Position numbers and translations under genes: made by a program
The notes under the pieces: model-generated
What the model was told of the DNA's origin: nothing
The model's input: the letters and a program-made list of their open reading frames with translations, nothing else
The model's database searches: none
Part shown: positions 8,250-16,917 of the stretch, one piece after another
Layout of the letters: the number at the start of each line of letters is the position of its first letter
Position numbering within the stretch: position 1 is the first letter of the stretch
Origin: Salinimicrobium catena
Lineage (GTDB): Bacteria > Bacteroidota > Bacteroidia > Flavobacteriales > Flavobacteriaceae
DNA: 64,000 bases
Direction of reading: 5' to 3'
Assembly: GCF_900102915.1 (NCBI RefSeq)
Contig: NZ_FNGG01000002.1
Coordinates: 335,047 to 399,046, forward strand

Positions 8250-9641
8250 ATGACCTTAATAAAATCGATTTCCGGAATTCGAGGAACAATTGGAGGAAAG
8301 CCTTCAGATAATCTTACACCTATAGATGCAGTGAAATTTGCAGCGGCATATGGCAGCTGGCTTAAAGAACGTACAGAAGGAGATTCAGTGAAAGTAGTGG
8401 TGGGAAGAGACGCCCGAATTTCGGGAGAAATGATCCAGCAACTGGTAATGAACACGCTCATAGGCCTGGGAATTGATGTCATAGATCTTGACCTGTCCAC
8501 AACCCCTACTGTAGAAGTGGCGGTGCCAATGGAGAAGGCCAACGGCGGGATCATCCTTACAGCCAGCCATAATCCCAAACAGTGGAACGCTCTTAAACTG
8601 TTGAATGAAAAAGGGGAATTCTTAAGCGGTTCTGACGGCGCTGAGATCCTGGATATGGCTGAAAAAGCCACTTTTGAATTCGCAGATGTAGACTCTCTTG
8701 GAAATATTAAACCGGCCACTCATTATATCGATACTCATATTGAAGAGGTGGTAATGCTGCCTTTGGTGGATGCAAAAAAGGTTTCTGAAGCCAATTTTAC
8801 AGTAGCAGTTGATGGGGTGAATTCCACAGGAGGTATCGCTATTCCGCGTTTACTGAAAAGGCTGGGAGTGAATGTGATCGAGTTGTACTGTGAACCTACC
8901 GGTCATTTTCCGCATAACCCGGAACCTTTGAAAGAACACCTTACAGACATCTGCCAACTTGTTAAGGAAAAGAATGCCGATCTTGGTATTGTGGTCGACC
9001 CGGATGTGGATCGTCTAGCTTTTATCAGCGAGGATGGAGAGATGTTTGGAGAGGAGTATACCCTGGTGGCCTGTGCCGATTATGTGTTGAGCAAAACCCC
9101 CGGAAATACCGTGAGTAACCTCTCTTCTTCAAGGGCGTTGCGAGACATCACTCAAAAACACGGTGGAACTTATAAAGCGAGTGCCGTGGGCGAAGTAAAT
9201 GTAGTTCAGCTAATGAAGGATACCAATGCCATTATTGGTGGGGAAGGCAATGGAGGGATCATTTTTCCTGAATTGCACTATGGAAGGGATAGTCTTGTGG
9301 GAGTAGCTTTATTCCTGACCTATTTAGCCGAGAAAAAAATGAAGGTTTCTGAACTTCGTAAAACCTATCCTTCCTACTATATGAGCAAAAATAAGATCGA
9401 ACTAACACCCGAACTGGATGTGGATAAGATCCTTAAAGATGTGGAGGAAAAATATGATTCAGAAGAAGTGTCTACGGTAGACGGTGTAAAAATAGATTTT
9501 GAGGATCACTGGGTGCACCTGAGAAAATCGAATACAGAACCTATTATCAGGATCTATACAGAGGCCGGTTCACAACAAAAGGCCGATGAGGTTGCACAAA
9601 AAATGATCTCCGAGATCAAAGAAATAGCTAATCTGGTTTAA
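8250..9641 (+). CDS. glmM: Phosphoglucosamine mutase
   Basis: 463 residues from the ATG at 8250; longer starts from 8136 would run into the predicted promoter. It interconverts glucosamine-6-P and glucosamine-1-P for UDP-GlcNAc. Alpha-D-phosphohexomutase features are all present: N-terminal GIRGTIGG, phosphoserine loop TASHNP (S106), metal loop DPDVDR, sugar-binding loop GEGNGG and phosphate-binding RKSNTEPIIR. Length and loops fit the Bacteroidota GlmM group, although GEGNGG is also found in phosphomannomutase-like members, so the substrate is inferred. The product feeds peptidoglycan, lipid A and the UDP-GlcNAc-derived donors needed by the polysaccharide locus. Its 3' end overlaps the convergent acyltransferase gene by 14 bases. 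Confidence 0.85.
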   Translation: MTLIKSISGIRGTIGGKPSDNLTPIDAVKFAAAYGSWLKERTEGDSVKVVVGRDARISGEMIQQLVMNTLIGLGIDVIDLDLSTTPTVEVAVPMEKANGGIILTASHNPKQWNALKLLNEKGEFLSGSDGAEILDMAEKATFEFADVDSLGNIKPATHYIDTHIEEVVMLPLVDAKKVSEANFTVAVDGVNSTGGIAIPRLLKRLGVNVIELYCEPTGHFPHNPEPLKEHLTDICQLVKEKNADLGIVVDPDVDRLAFISEDGEMFGEEYTLVACADYVLSKTPGNTVSNLSSSRALRDITQKHGGTYKASAVGEVNVVQLMKDTNAIIGGEGNGGIIFPELHYGRDSLVGVALFLTYLAEKKMKVSELRKTYPSYYMSKNKIELTPELDVDKILKDVEEKYDSEEVSTVDGVKIDFEDHWVHLRKSNTEPIIRIYTEAGSQQKADEVAQKMISEIKEIANLV

Positions 9642-10539
9642 TGACTACGGCATCATGAGGGATGGAAGCATTCCGGTGTTTCCATCTTTTGTGGGTCCAG
9701 AGATAATACTCGGGAGCCTTTTTTATCTGTGCTTCCAGTAAGCTGAAGTATTGGCGGGTAATTTCATATTCAGGCTCTTGTTTCGGCTGGCAGGTAAGGG
9801 GTTTAAATGTAGCTACGTAATACCCCCTCTTCACTTTTTCTACATGAAGGTAGACCACTGCCATATCCAGGCTTCTTGAAAGTTTTTCTGTTCCTGTAAA
9901 TACCGGAACACCTATTCCCATAAATTTGGCCCAGGCTCGGGTTCGGCTTAATTTAGGAGATTGATCTGCGATCATTGCGTATACCCCTAAAATTCCTTTT
10001 TCCTGGTTTTCGGTTATGGTCTTGGTAGCTTTGCTGGTCGATATTAAAACTCCGTCGTATCTCCCACGTATGTCTTTTGCCAGCTTGTCAAAATATCTGT
10101 TCTTGACCTTTTTATAAATTCCGAAGCCTTTATAATCCAACCCATATAGTTGTAGTGCGTTCATCCATTCATAACTGGCGTAATGCCCACAGGCAAGGAT
10201 AATGCTCTTGTTCATCTTCCTGATCTTTTGGAGTTCCTCCAGGTTGGTAAAGGTGAACCGCTTTTTCAGCTCTTCATTTGAAATAGAAATGCTCTTGATC
10301 ATTTCAAGGAACATATCTACCATGTGCTTGTAGAACTTTTTTCTTGTTTTGTTTATTTCTTCGGAAGACTTTTCTGGAAAGACCAGCTCTAGGTTTGAAG
10401 TGACTGTTTTTCTGCGATACCTCACCACATGATACACCAGCACATATACCACATCAGAAACCATGTAGAAGAGTTTGAAGGGTAAAATGGAAACAAACCA
10501 GAGCAGGGGGTAAGCAAGCCAGAAAACTAAACGCTGCAT
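9628..10539 (-). CDS. Lipid A-type (LpxL/HtrB family) lysophospholipid acyltransferase
   Basis: 303 residues. Inner-membrane acyltransferase family that adds secondary acyl chains to lipid A. Residues 1-40 include a membrane segment (LVFWLAYPLLWFVSILPF). The catalytic HX4E motif is seen as GHYASYEW, and later ADQSPKLSRTRAW and GVPVFTGTEKLSR match the conserved LpxL blocks. The C-terminus has YYLWTHKRWKHR, typical of the family. Which acyl chain it adds, and whether to lipid A or to an aminolipid, cannot be read from sequence. Confidence 0.87.
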   Translation of the reverse strand: MQRLVFWLAYPLLWFVSILPFKLFYMVSDVVYVLVYHVVRYRRKTVTSNLELVFPEKSSEEINKTRKKFYKHMVDMFLEMIKSISISNEELKKRFTFTNLEELQKIRKMNKSIILACGHYASYEWMNALQLYGLDYKGFGIYKKVKNRYFDKLAKDIRGRYDGVLISTSKATKTITENQEKGILGVYAMIADQSPKLSRTRAWAKFMGIGVPVFTGTEKLSRSLDMAVVYLHVEKVKRGYYVATFKPLTCQPKQEPEYEITRQYFSLLEAQIKKAPEYYLWTHKRWKHRNASIPHDAVVIKPD

Positions 10540-10553
10540 GAAAAAAATTTAGG

Positions 10554-10572
10554 CAAATATATGCTATATTTG
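10554..10572. promoter_or_regulatory. Back-to-back divergent -7 boxes
   Basis: TATATTTG on the - strand (10561-10554) and TATATTTG on the + strand (10565-10572) are separated by three bases. They would serve the acyltransferase (-) and rhomboid (+) genes. No clear TTG is seen at either -33 position. Confidence 0.5.
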
Positions 10573-10591
10573 GCAGTAAACAGAACCGTTC

Positions 10592-11245
10592 ATGGGAGAT
10601 TTAAACCTGGTGACCATACTGGTAATTGCCACCAACGTCATCATTTCATACAAAGGATTTAAAGATAGATATTTTTTTGACCGATATAAATTCAACGCAG
10701 CAGCCGTAAAAAGAGGGGAGAAACTCAGAATTCTTTCTTCCGGATTTCTTCACGTAGACACCTCCCATCTTTTCCTGAACATGTTAACCCTTTATTTCTT
10801 TGCCGATGTGGTAATAGATTCTATGGGTACCATTGGATTTTTACTGATCTATTTTGCCAGCCTTCTTGTGGGTAACCTGCTTTCCTATTACTTTCATAAA
10901 CACGATTATTCCTATAACGCCGTAGGTGCCAGCGGGGCGGTTTCAGGGATAATTTATGCAGCCATACTGTTGTACCCTGATATGAGCCTGTATCTTTTCT
11001 TGATACCAATTCCCATTCCGGCTTATGTCTTCGGAATTGGTTATATGCTGTATTCTATCTACGGAATGAAAAGACAATTGGGAAATATTGGTCACGATGC
11101 CCATTTTGGAGGAGCCGTAGGGGGTTACCTTCTAACGTTGGTACTTGCGCCGTGGATCTTTACAGATCATTTACTGATGGTCATTCTCCTTGCTATCCCA
11201 ATTGTATTATTATTTTTTCTGCAAAAAGCGGGGAAAATAGGATAA
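10592..11245 (+). CDS. Rhomboid family intramembrane serine protease
   Basis: 217 residues with about six membrane segments. The nucleophile motif GASGAVSG (S114) and the histidine block GHDAHFGGAVGGY (H171) give the intramembrane Ser-His dyad. Conserved R in the loop (GEKLRILSSGFLHVDTSHLFLNM) also fits rhomboids. It cleaves membrane-spanning substrates; the natural substrate is unknown. The adjacent SIMPL gene 44 bases on is in the same direction. Confidence 0.9.
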   Translation: MGDLNLVTILVIATNVIISYKGFKDRYFFDRYKFNAAAVKRGEKLRILSSGFLHVDTSHLFLNMLTLYFFADVVIDSMGTIGFLLIYFASLLVGNLLSYYFHKHDYSYNAVGASGAVSGIIYAAILLYPDMSLYLFLIPIPIPAYVFGIGYMLYSIYGMKRQLGNIGHDAHFGGAVGGYLLTLVLAPWIFTDHLLMVILLAIPIVLLFFLQKAGKIG

Positions 11246-11289
11246 TTGGTATTGATTTTGCCAAAAACAAAAACTAAACCAAATTTGTT

Positions 11290-11970
11290 ATGAAAAAACT
11301 GATTTTTACCCTCTCTCTATTTGTATGTATAGCCGGAATGGCTCAGGAAAAACCTGTATCACTGGTCAACGTTACCGGCGAAGGTACCGTAAAAGTGGTT
11401 CCCGATAAAGTGGTTATAAGGGCCAGAATAGAACATACGGGAAAAGATGCTACTGAAGTTAAGGCGCAAAATGACAAGGTTGTAAATGATGTGATCAAGT
11501 ACCTGAAATCACAGGATATTCCTTCCAAAAATTTTCAGACCGAATACATTACCCTAAATAAAGATTATAATTACCAGTCTAAAGAAACCTTTTATTCAGC
11601 TAACCAGGCTATTTCTATTACCCTTGATGATCTTAGCAAATACGAGAAGCTTATGAGCGGTTTACTTGAATCTGGTTTGAACAGGATCAATGGGATCCAG
11701 TTTCAGTCGTCCAAAAGAGAAGAACTGGAATCTGAAGCCCGCAAAAAGGCTGTTTTAGATGCGAGGCAAAAGGCTGAGGAATTTGCAGGAGCACTAGGGC
11801 AGGAAATTGGAGCTGCTCATACCATCAGCGAGATAGAAAATGGAAATTACCCTCTACCCATGTACCGAACCATGGAAATGAAGGCTGCAGATAGTGAGCA
11901 GCAGGAGACTTTGGCTCCGGGAGAAATGGAGATCACGGCAAAAGTTAATATTGGATTTCTTCTGAAGTAG
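11290..11970 (+). CDS. SIMPL (DUF541) domain exported protein
   Basis: 226 residues. A type I signal peptide ends near GMAQ. The remainder is a SIMPL domain: VTGEGTVKVVPDKVVIRA at the start, then the heptad-like stretch KAQNDKVVNDVIKYLKSQ, and the ARKKAVLDARQKAEEFAGALG segment typical of the family. The domain has a BON/OMP28-like fold and is periplasmic or outer-membrane associated; the molecular role is not established. It is closed by the terminator at 11993. Confidence 0.87.
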   Translation: MKKLIFTLSLFVCIAGMAQEKPVSLVNVTGEGTVKVVPDKVVIRARIEHTGKDATEVKAQNDKVVNDVIKYLKSQDIPSKNFQTEYITLNKDYNYQSKETFYSANQAISITLDDLSKYEKLMSGLLESGLNRINGIQFQSSKREELESEARKKAVLDARQKAEEFAGALGQEIGAAHTISEIENGNYPLPMYRTMEMKAADSEQQETLAPGEMEITAKVNIGFLLK

Positions 11971-11992
11971 ATAACTGAGAAAACTTAAAATG

Positions 11993-12028
11993 AAAAAGCC
12001 TCCAAAATTGCATTTTTGGAGGCTTTTT
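11993..12028. terminator. Bidirectional terminator
   Basis: A perfect 15-bp stem (11993-12007 with 12014-12028), loop ttgcat, A-run on one side and T-run on the other. It serves both the + gene ending at 11970 and the - gene ending at 12048. Confidence 0.93.
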
Positions 12029-12047
12029 CTATAAGTGTGTTAGAATA

Positions 12048-13181
12048 TTAATTGGAAGCTTCAGCGTTCAAAAGTTCACCAACCTTTTGCTCAAGACTTT
12101 CGCCTCTTAAATTCTTTGCTACGATATTTCCCTCCTTATCAAGAAGGAAGGCTGCAGGAATAGCCCTTACCCCATATTGAGCAGCGATAGGATCCTGCCA
12201 GAACTTAAGGTTTGAAACATGATTCCAGTTACCTAAATTATCATCTTCAATAGCTTTTATCCATTTGTCCTTTTGACCGGGACGGTCAAGAGAAACCTGA
12301 ATTATATTAAAACCTTTGTCGTGGTATTTTTCATAAACCTTTACGATATTAGGATTCTCAACTCTACAAGGCTTACACCAGGAGGCCCAAAAATCAACCA
12401 AAGTTACCTCGCCCAGTGCCTCTTGAAGCGACAGCTCGTTACCTTCGGGGGTTGGAGCGCTAAAACCGGGTGCTTTGTTGCCTACATCGGTGCGACTCAT
12501 GTTCTTCAGGTTTTGATCAAGATTTTGAGCCAGGGAAGTTTGTTTTACTTCCGCAGAAAGATTATCAAAGAGAGTCCTGAGTTCAGAAGTAGAATACATT
12601 TTAGTGTTCAGCATATCCTGAAGTACCATTACCGATACTATAGAATTTGGGTTCTGGCTTACCAGTTCCTTTTTGTTCACTTTATCCTTATCGGTGATCT
12701 CCTGCTGAGTTTGCTGTAGAGCCTTCAGTTTCGCTGTATCCTGAGTGGAAAAAGCCTCTCTCATGGCGTTTCTTGCCTCACCCATTTTCCTGTTATTCTC
12801 CTTGATCTCACCCAGGTAATTGTAAAGGATCTCGTTATCTTTTCCGCCCGTCACTGTAGAGGCGTAAAGACTGTCCGGGTAAATAGTAAAAGAGATAGGG
12901 GTATTGTCGGCGATATATAAAATATTACCCCTGGTACCTTTTAAATTCAGGAAACTAATGGCCGGACTGTCTTTTTCAGGCAGGTCAAGCTCAAATTTTC
13001 CATCAACTACTTGTACGGTATCAACGGGTACAGTTTGAGTATTACTTTCATTAAGTTCAGAAACATAGATCTCTTGTCCTTCGGTAGCGTTTTCTACCGT
13101 TCCGCTGATGAAGTAGCCTTCTTTGTCCTCCTCACAGGAAGCAAAAGCAGCAAGTACACCAAGCATTAAAATTTTGCGCAT
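12048..13181 (-). CDS. TlpA/ResA-like thiol-disulfide oxidoreductase lipoprotein with DUF4369-type N-domain
   Basis: 377 residues from the ATG at 13181, where a lipoprotein signal (AAFASC) begins. The frame is open further upstream, but that part would run over the divergent gene at 13302. Residues ~25-120 form the DUF4369-like beta domain (ISGTVENATEGQEIYVSEL), the middle is helical and the last ~140 residues are a thioredoxin fold with WASWCKPC (redox CxxC) and the cis-proline region AIPAAFLLD. It should reduce or shuffle disulfides at the envelope. A TATTTTTG box on the - strand (13205-13198) could be its -7 element, which implies a very short leader. Confidence 0.9.
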   Translation of the reverse strand: MRKILMLGVLAAFASCEEDKEGYFISGTVENATEGQEIYVSELNESNTQTVPVDTVQVVDGKFELDLPEKDSPAISFLNLKGTRGNILYIADNTPISFTIYPDSLYASTVTGGKDNEILYNYLGEIKENNRKMGEARNAMREAFSTQDTAKLKALQQTQQEITDKDKVNKKELVSQNPNSIVSVMVLQDMLNTKMYSTSELRTLFDNLSAEVKQTSLAQNLDQNLKNMSRTDVGNKAPGFSAPTPEGNELSLQEALGEVTLVDFWASWCKPCRVENPNIVKVYEKYHDKGFNIIQVSLDRPGQKDKWIKAIEDDNLGNWNHVSNLKFWQDPIAAQYGVRAIPAAFLLDKEGNIVAKNLRGESLEQKVGELLNAEASN

Positions 13182-13301
13182 AATTAATTGTTTTGTGCAA
13201 AAATAATCAACTTGTATTTGTGCGGAACCCCATTTGTATAAAATATTGTTAATATAAAGAGCCAATTCAGGCTTCGGGGAGAAAATATCTATTTTTAAAA
13301 T

Positions 13302-15677
13302 ATGAAGAAGCAAAAGGATTTTCCCCTCAATATCAAGATCAGCTTTCATAAGATCACTCAGCTTTACCGGAGGCAGCTGGAATGTGAGACCAGTACGATC
13401 TCCAGAGAATACATTGAGAAGATGTTGAATTATGTGGCGCAGTTTCCGGCGCTTACTGAAGGGATTGAAAGTGGAGAGGACCTGGTGAAATATAAAGATC
13501 CTATAAAGATCCTTATGAAAGACCTTTTTCCAGAGATCCTTTCTGAAAACCAGATCAAGGCTATCTCTATTCCATTTCATAATGTGATCTTTAATTCTAC
13601 GGCCCGCTTCAGGGAAATTCTGAAAGAGGCAGGGGAGGATTATAATCTTTCCATGAGAAACCTTAATGAGGATCTGGATTACATTTTTGCCTGTATCATG
13701 ATCCTGAACACTCATTATGGTTACGATATTGATTTTTCGCGCCCATTGTATTATGATATACCCGATGAAAAAGGGATCATTAGACACTACAGGATTGACC
13801 TGAATTCAGATTTTGTCGAGATAGAACCTACAGAGCAGGCCATTGAGATCTCTGATAGAGATGTTGATTCCCTGCTCCAGAATATTGAAGATATTGAGCT
13901 GTGGAAGAAAAAATTTCCTCCGCGCAGTTGGATCTTTAAAGGTTTTACCATTATTACTCTTACCGATGTAACAGTAGACGACGCCATCTCTGATCTGAAA
14001 ACGACTTTGTTGCAACGGAATACTTCAGGAAAGGAAGAGGTCGAAAAATTTGAAGAGATATTTAAGTCCATTTATAAGATCCCGGATCTTCGTGTCGGTT
14101 TTACGCTTTACAACGAACAGGAATCTTGTTTTGAAAAAATGGGTGGAAAGGGTACCAATAGCTTCATTCTCAATTCAGAAAGCACCCTTGATTGCAGGGC
14201 GGCGATGGGAGATGACGCTTATGAAGCTTTGATGCAGCAGCATACTTACTTTTCTATCTCAAATATTGAACAATATACGAAAGATTATCCCGATAATCTC
14301 CTCGGAAAAAACCTTATGGAGAGAGGAGTGAAAAGTGCCATTTTAGCGCCCATTGCCAAAAATGATATTTTACTCGGAGTTCTTGAGATCGCCTCCTTCA
14401 GAAAGAATGAGCTCAACAGCGTGAACGCTACCAAGCTTGAAGATATCCTGCCTTACATCGTCACTGCGGTAGAGCGAAATAAAACCGAATATGAGAACCG
14501 GGTGAAGGCGGTCATTCAGAGCGAATGTACCTCAATACATCCCAGCGTGCTCTGGATCTTTGAAAAGGAGGCTCGAAAATTCATCAAAGACCTTGATGAA
14601 GACGGGTTGGCGTCTTTTAAGGATATTTCTTTTGAAAATATTCATCCCCTCTTTGGGCAAATAGATATTGTGGCTTCTTCGGAAGCCCGTAATGATGCGA
14701 TTCAGCGGGATCTACTCGATCAATTGCTGCTCATTAGAAAGATAGTGGATGAAGCCGAAGCGAGGGAGAAACTGGACATTTATGAGCAGGTAAAGTTCCG
14801 GATAAAGGAATTTGAAGATGAACTTTCTCAAAGCCTGAACGCCTCCAGTGAACAAAAGGTGTTCAATCTGCTTCAGCGGGAAATACGTCCGGTACTGGAT
14901 CATATTCAGAAACAGACTCCTCGTTTAAAGGAAAGTGTTGAGAACTACCGGAAGAAGATCAATTCAGATACCGGTATTATTTACAACCACCGGAAGAATT
15001 ATGATGAGGCTGTACAGCAGATCAACCGAACCATGGCCCGATATATTGATCGCAAGCAGGTCGAGGCCCAGAAGATCTATCCGCATTACTTTGAACGCTA
15101 TAAGACCGACGGGGTAGAGCATAATATTTACATTGGCGCCGCCCTTACAAACGACAGGATAAAACCTTTTGATGAAGTTTACCTCTTCAATCTTAGATTA
15201 TGGCAATTGAGCACCATGTGTGAAATGGAAAACAGGTTCTACCAGGTGCAGGAAAACATGCCGCTAAAGCTGGAGGCTGCATCCTTAATACTCGTTTACA
15301 ACAGCACCCTTTCTATCCGTTATCGAATGGATGAGAAGAAATTCGATGTTGACGGTACTTACAACGCGCGATACGAGATCATTAAAAAGCGAATAGACAA
15401 GGCCTTTATTAAAGGTACCGAGGAAAGGATCACTGAAAAAGGGAAGATCGCGATCATTTATTCCAACAGGAAAGATGAACGCGAATACCTGCGCTACATT
15501 GAATATCTGCAGGCCAAAAAATACCTGGGGCAAAATGTGGAAATGCTGGAAATGGAAGATGTACAGGGTGTAATAGGCTTAAAAGCCATACGGGTGGATG
15601 TACTTTACAATATGCCCGGTGAAGACTCTTCAGAACAGGTCATCACCTATGAAGATCTGATCAACGAACTGGATTAG
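13302..15677 (+). CDS. GAF domain protein, large, cytoplasmic
   Basis: 791 residues, no signal peptide or membrane segment. Residues ~1-200 are a helical region I do not recognise. Residues ~225-395 look like a GAF sensor domain (GVKSAILAPIAKNDILLGVLEIAS is the most typical part). Residues ~400-640 are charged and helical, probably coiled coil. The last ~150 residues (from AALTNDRIKPFDEVYLFNL) form another alpha/beta region. No output domain such as a kinase, cyclase or helix-turn-helix is visible. Its last 4 bases overlap the convergent HD/Pycsar-effector-type gene. Ligand and role unknown. Confidence 0.7.
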   Translation: MKKQKDFPLNIKISFHKITQLYRRQLECETSTISREYIEKMLNYVAQFPALTEGIESGEDLVKYKDPIKILMKDLFPEILSENQIKAISIPFHNVIFNSTARFREILKEAGEDYNLSMRNLNEDLDYIFACIMILNTHYGYDIDFSRPLYYDIPDEKGIIRHYRIDLNSDFVEIEPTEQAIEISDRDVDSLLQNIEDIELWKKKFPPRSWIFKGFTIITLTDVTVDDAISDLKTTLLQRNTSGKEEVEKFEEIFKSIYKIPDLRVGFTLYNEQESCFEKMGGKGTNSFILNSESTLDCRAAMGDDAYEALMQQHTYFSISNIEQYTKDYPDNLLGKNLMERGVKSAILAPIAKNDILLGVLEIASFRKNELNSVNATKLEDILPYIVTAVERNKTEYENRVKAVIQSECTSIHPSVLWIFEKEARKFIKDLDEDGLASFKDISFENIHPLFGQIDIVASSEARNDAIQRDLLDQLLLIRKIVDEAEAREKLDIYEQVKFRIKEFEDELSQSLNASSEQKVFNLLQREIRPVLDHIQKQTPRLKESVENYRKKINSDTGIIYNHRKNYDEAVQQINRTMARYIDRKQVEAQKIYPHYFERYKTDGVEHNIYIGAALTNDRIKPFDEVYLFNLRLWQLSTMCEMENRFYQVQENMPLKLEAASLILVYNSTLSIRYRMDEKKFDVDGTYNARYEIIKKRIDKAFIKGTEERITEKGKIAIIYSNRKDEREYLRYIEYLQAKKYLGQNVEMLEMEDVQGVIGLKAIRVDVLYNMPGEDSSEQVITYEDLINELD

Positions 15678-16861
15678 ACCACGTAATAGGTAACTATAAA
15701 ACTTAAAACTGACAGAATAATACCTACCATGAAGATATTGTAGGTGATCCTCAGTAATCGGTACTTCCTGTTCAGCACTACTCCCAGGAGGTAAAGATCT
15801 TTCATCAGCGATTCATAAACGTAACTGTGGTCGTGTATGATCTCGTTCATTGCCCACTCGAATTGGTCGTATGGCATGCGATGAAAATTTCCGAAGAATA
15901 AGACGTTCACTTCCCTTTTTTTGACCTGTTCACGGGTAAATTCCCCGGTAGTAATATCAGGTCTGGTAGACATGATAGCTCCAATTATTGAGGCTACGCT
16001 AAAGCAAATTAGGACCAACGTTGGTATCATCAGGTGATAATCTGGCGTGGGTGCGGTAAGGTCCGGTATTAGATTGGCGATCATCAGCGAGATAATGATG
16101 GCATTCACCGAAAGCAGGATGTTCGCCTTGGCATCCGCAATATCGCTTAACTTTAGGTGATTTCTCATGGTCACCCGAAAAAGGGTTTGAATTCCCCTGT
16201 CCGGACTTTTATCCTTATATTTTACCTTTAATTTCGCCTTGGTCTCTTCCTTGGCGATCTTTTTCTTGATCTTTCTCTCTTTCTCCAGGAGGTCCTGAAG
16301 GTTTTTATCTTTTTGCTCCTTCCATTTCTTCAGCGCATGATCTGTATAGAACTGGTGCTTTTGGGTAAAGAGCTTGATGTTCTGTTCCACCCATTCCTGG
16401 GCACCAAAATTCTTAATGTGCTGCAGCCGAAGTTCCTGCCGCAGTAATTCACTTACATCACTAAAATAATCCTGTGCCAGGTGAGAAGTGTCGGCATCTT
16501 TAATGATCTTTTCCAGAAGGTCACTGGGCTCCACGCTCATTTTGGTGGCCCTTATGCAGCGGCTCACATCGCTGATCAATTCCTCGTCGGCCCCATTTTT
16601 CCTGAGCCAATCGTTCGCTATCTCAATACTTTTTTCTTCATGCCCCGAGTAGGTTTCGGTGTAGCCGGTATCATGTAACCATGCCGCCAAAAGGAGCGCT
16701 TCCTTTTGTTTAACATGAATTTCAGATTTTTCAATTAATTCATTAGTACTTTTAGCTACCCTTTGTGTGTGTTTAAAGTTGTGATAAATGAAAGTATTGG
16801 GTAATTTTTCTCGGAATAATTTCTTGACAAATTTTTCAGCTTTCTCAACAAGGGGTGTCAT
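15674..16861 (-). CDS. HD-domain phosphohydrolase fused to a Pycsar-effector-type (DUF5706) membrane domain
   Basis: 395 residues. Residues ~1-150 are an HD domain with the metal set H31, H63-D64 (AWLHDTGY) and D122 or D124 (KDADTSH); such domains hydrolyse nucleotides or cyclic nucleotides. A lysine-rich helical linker (~175-222) follows. Residues ~230-395 match the DUF5706/PycTM family: LKLSDIADAKANILLS with the DxKA motif, two membrane segments (~247-266 and ~278-297), a cytosolic loop with NVLFFGNFHRMP, and a third segment (~374-393). In Pycsar defence the membrane domain is an effector triggered by cyclic UMP or CMP. No pyrimidine cyclase is adjacent, so the cyclic-nucleotide link is an inference. 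It is divergent from the 1238-residue lipoprotein gene. Confidence 0.8.
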   Translation of the reverse strand: MTPLVEKAEKFVKKLFREKLPNTFIYHNFKHTQRVAKSTNELIEKSEIHVKQKEALLLAAWLHDTGYTETYSGHEEKSIEIANDWLRKNGADEELISDVSRCIRATKMSVEPSDLLEKIIKDADTSHLAQDYFSDVSELLRQELRLQHIKNFGAQEWVEQNIKLFTQKHQFYTDHALKKWKEQKDKNLQDLLEKERKIKKKIAKEETKAKLKVKYKDKSPDRGIQTLFRVTMRNHLKLSDIADAKANILLSVNAIIISLMIANLIPDLTAPTPDYHLMIPTLVLICFSVASIIGAIMSTRPDITTGEFTREQVKKREVNVLFFGNFHRMPYDQFEWAMNEIIHDHSYVYESLMKDLYLLGVVLNRKYRLLRITYNIFMVGIILSVLSFIVTYYVV

Positions 16862-16917
16862 TCAGTATGAGTTAGGTTCATTGCCAAATTACAAAAAAAT
16901 CCCCCGATTTAATTTCT

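Noticed and set aside
13182..13787. N-terminal extension of the TlpA-like gene
   Set aside because: The open frame runs over the divergent GAF gene and precedes a perfect signal peptide.
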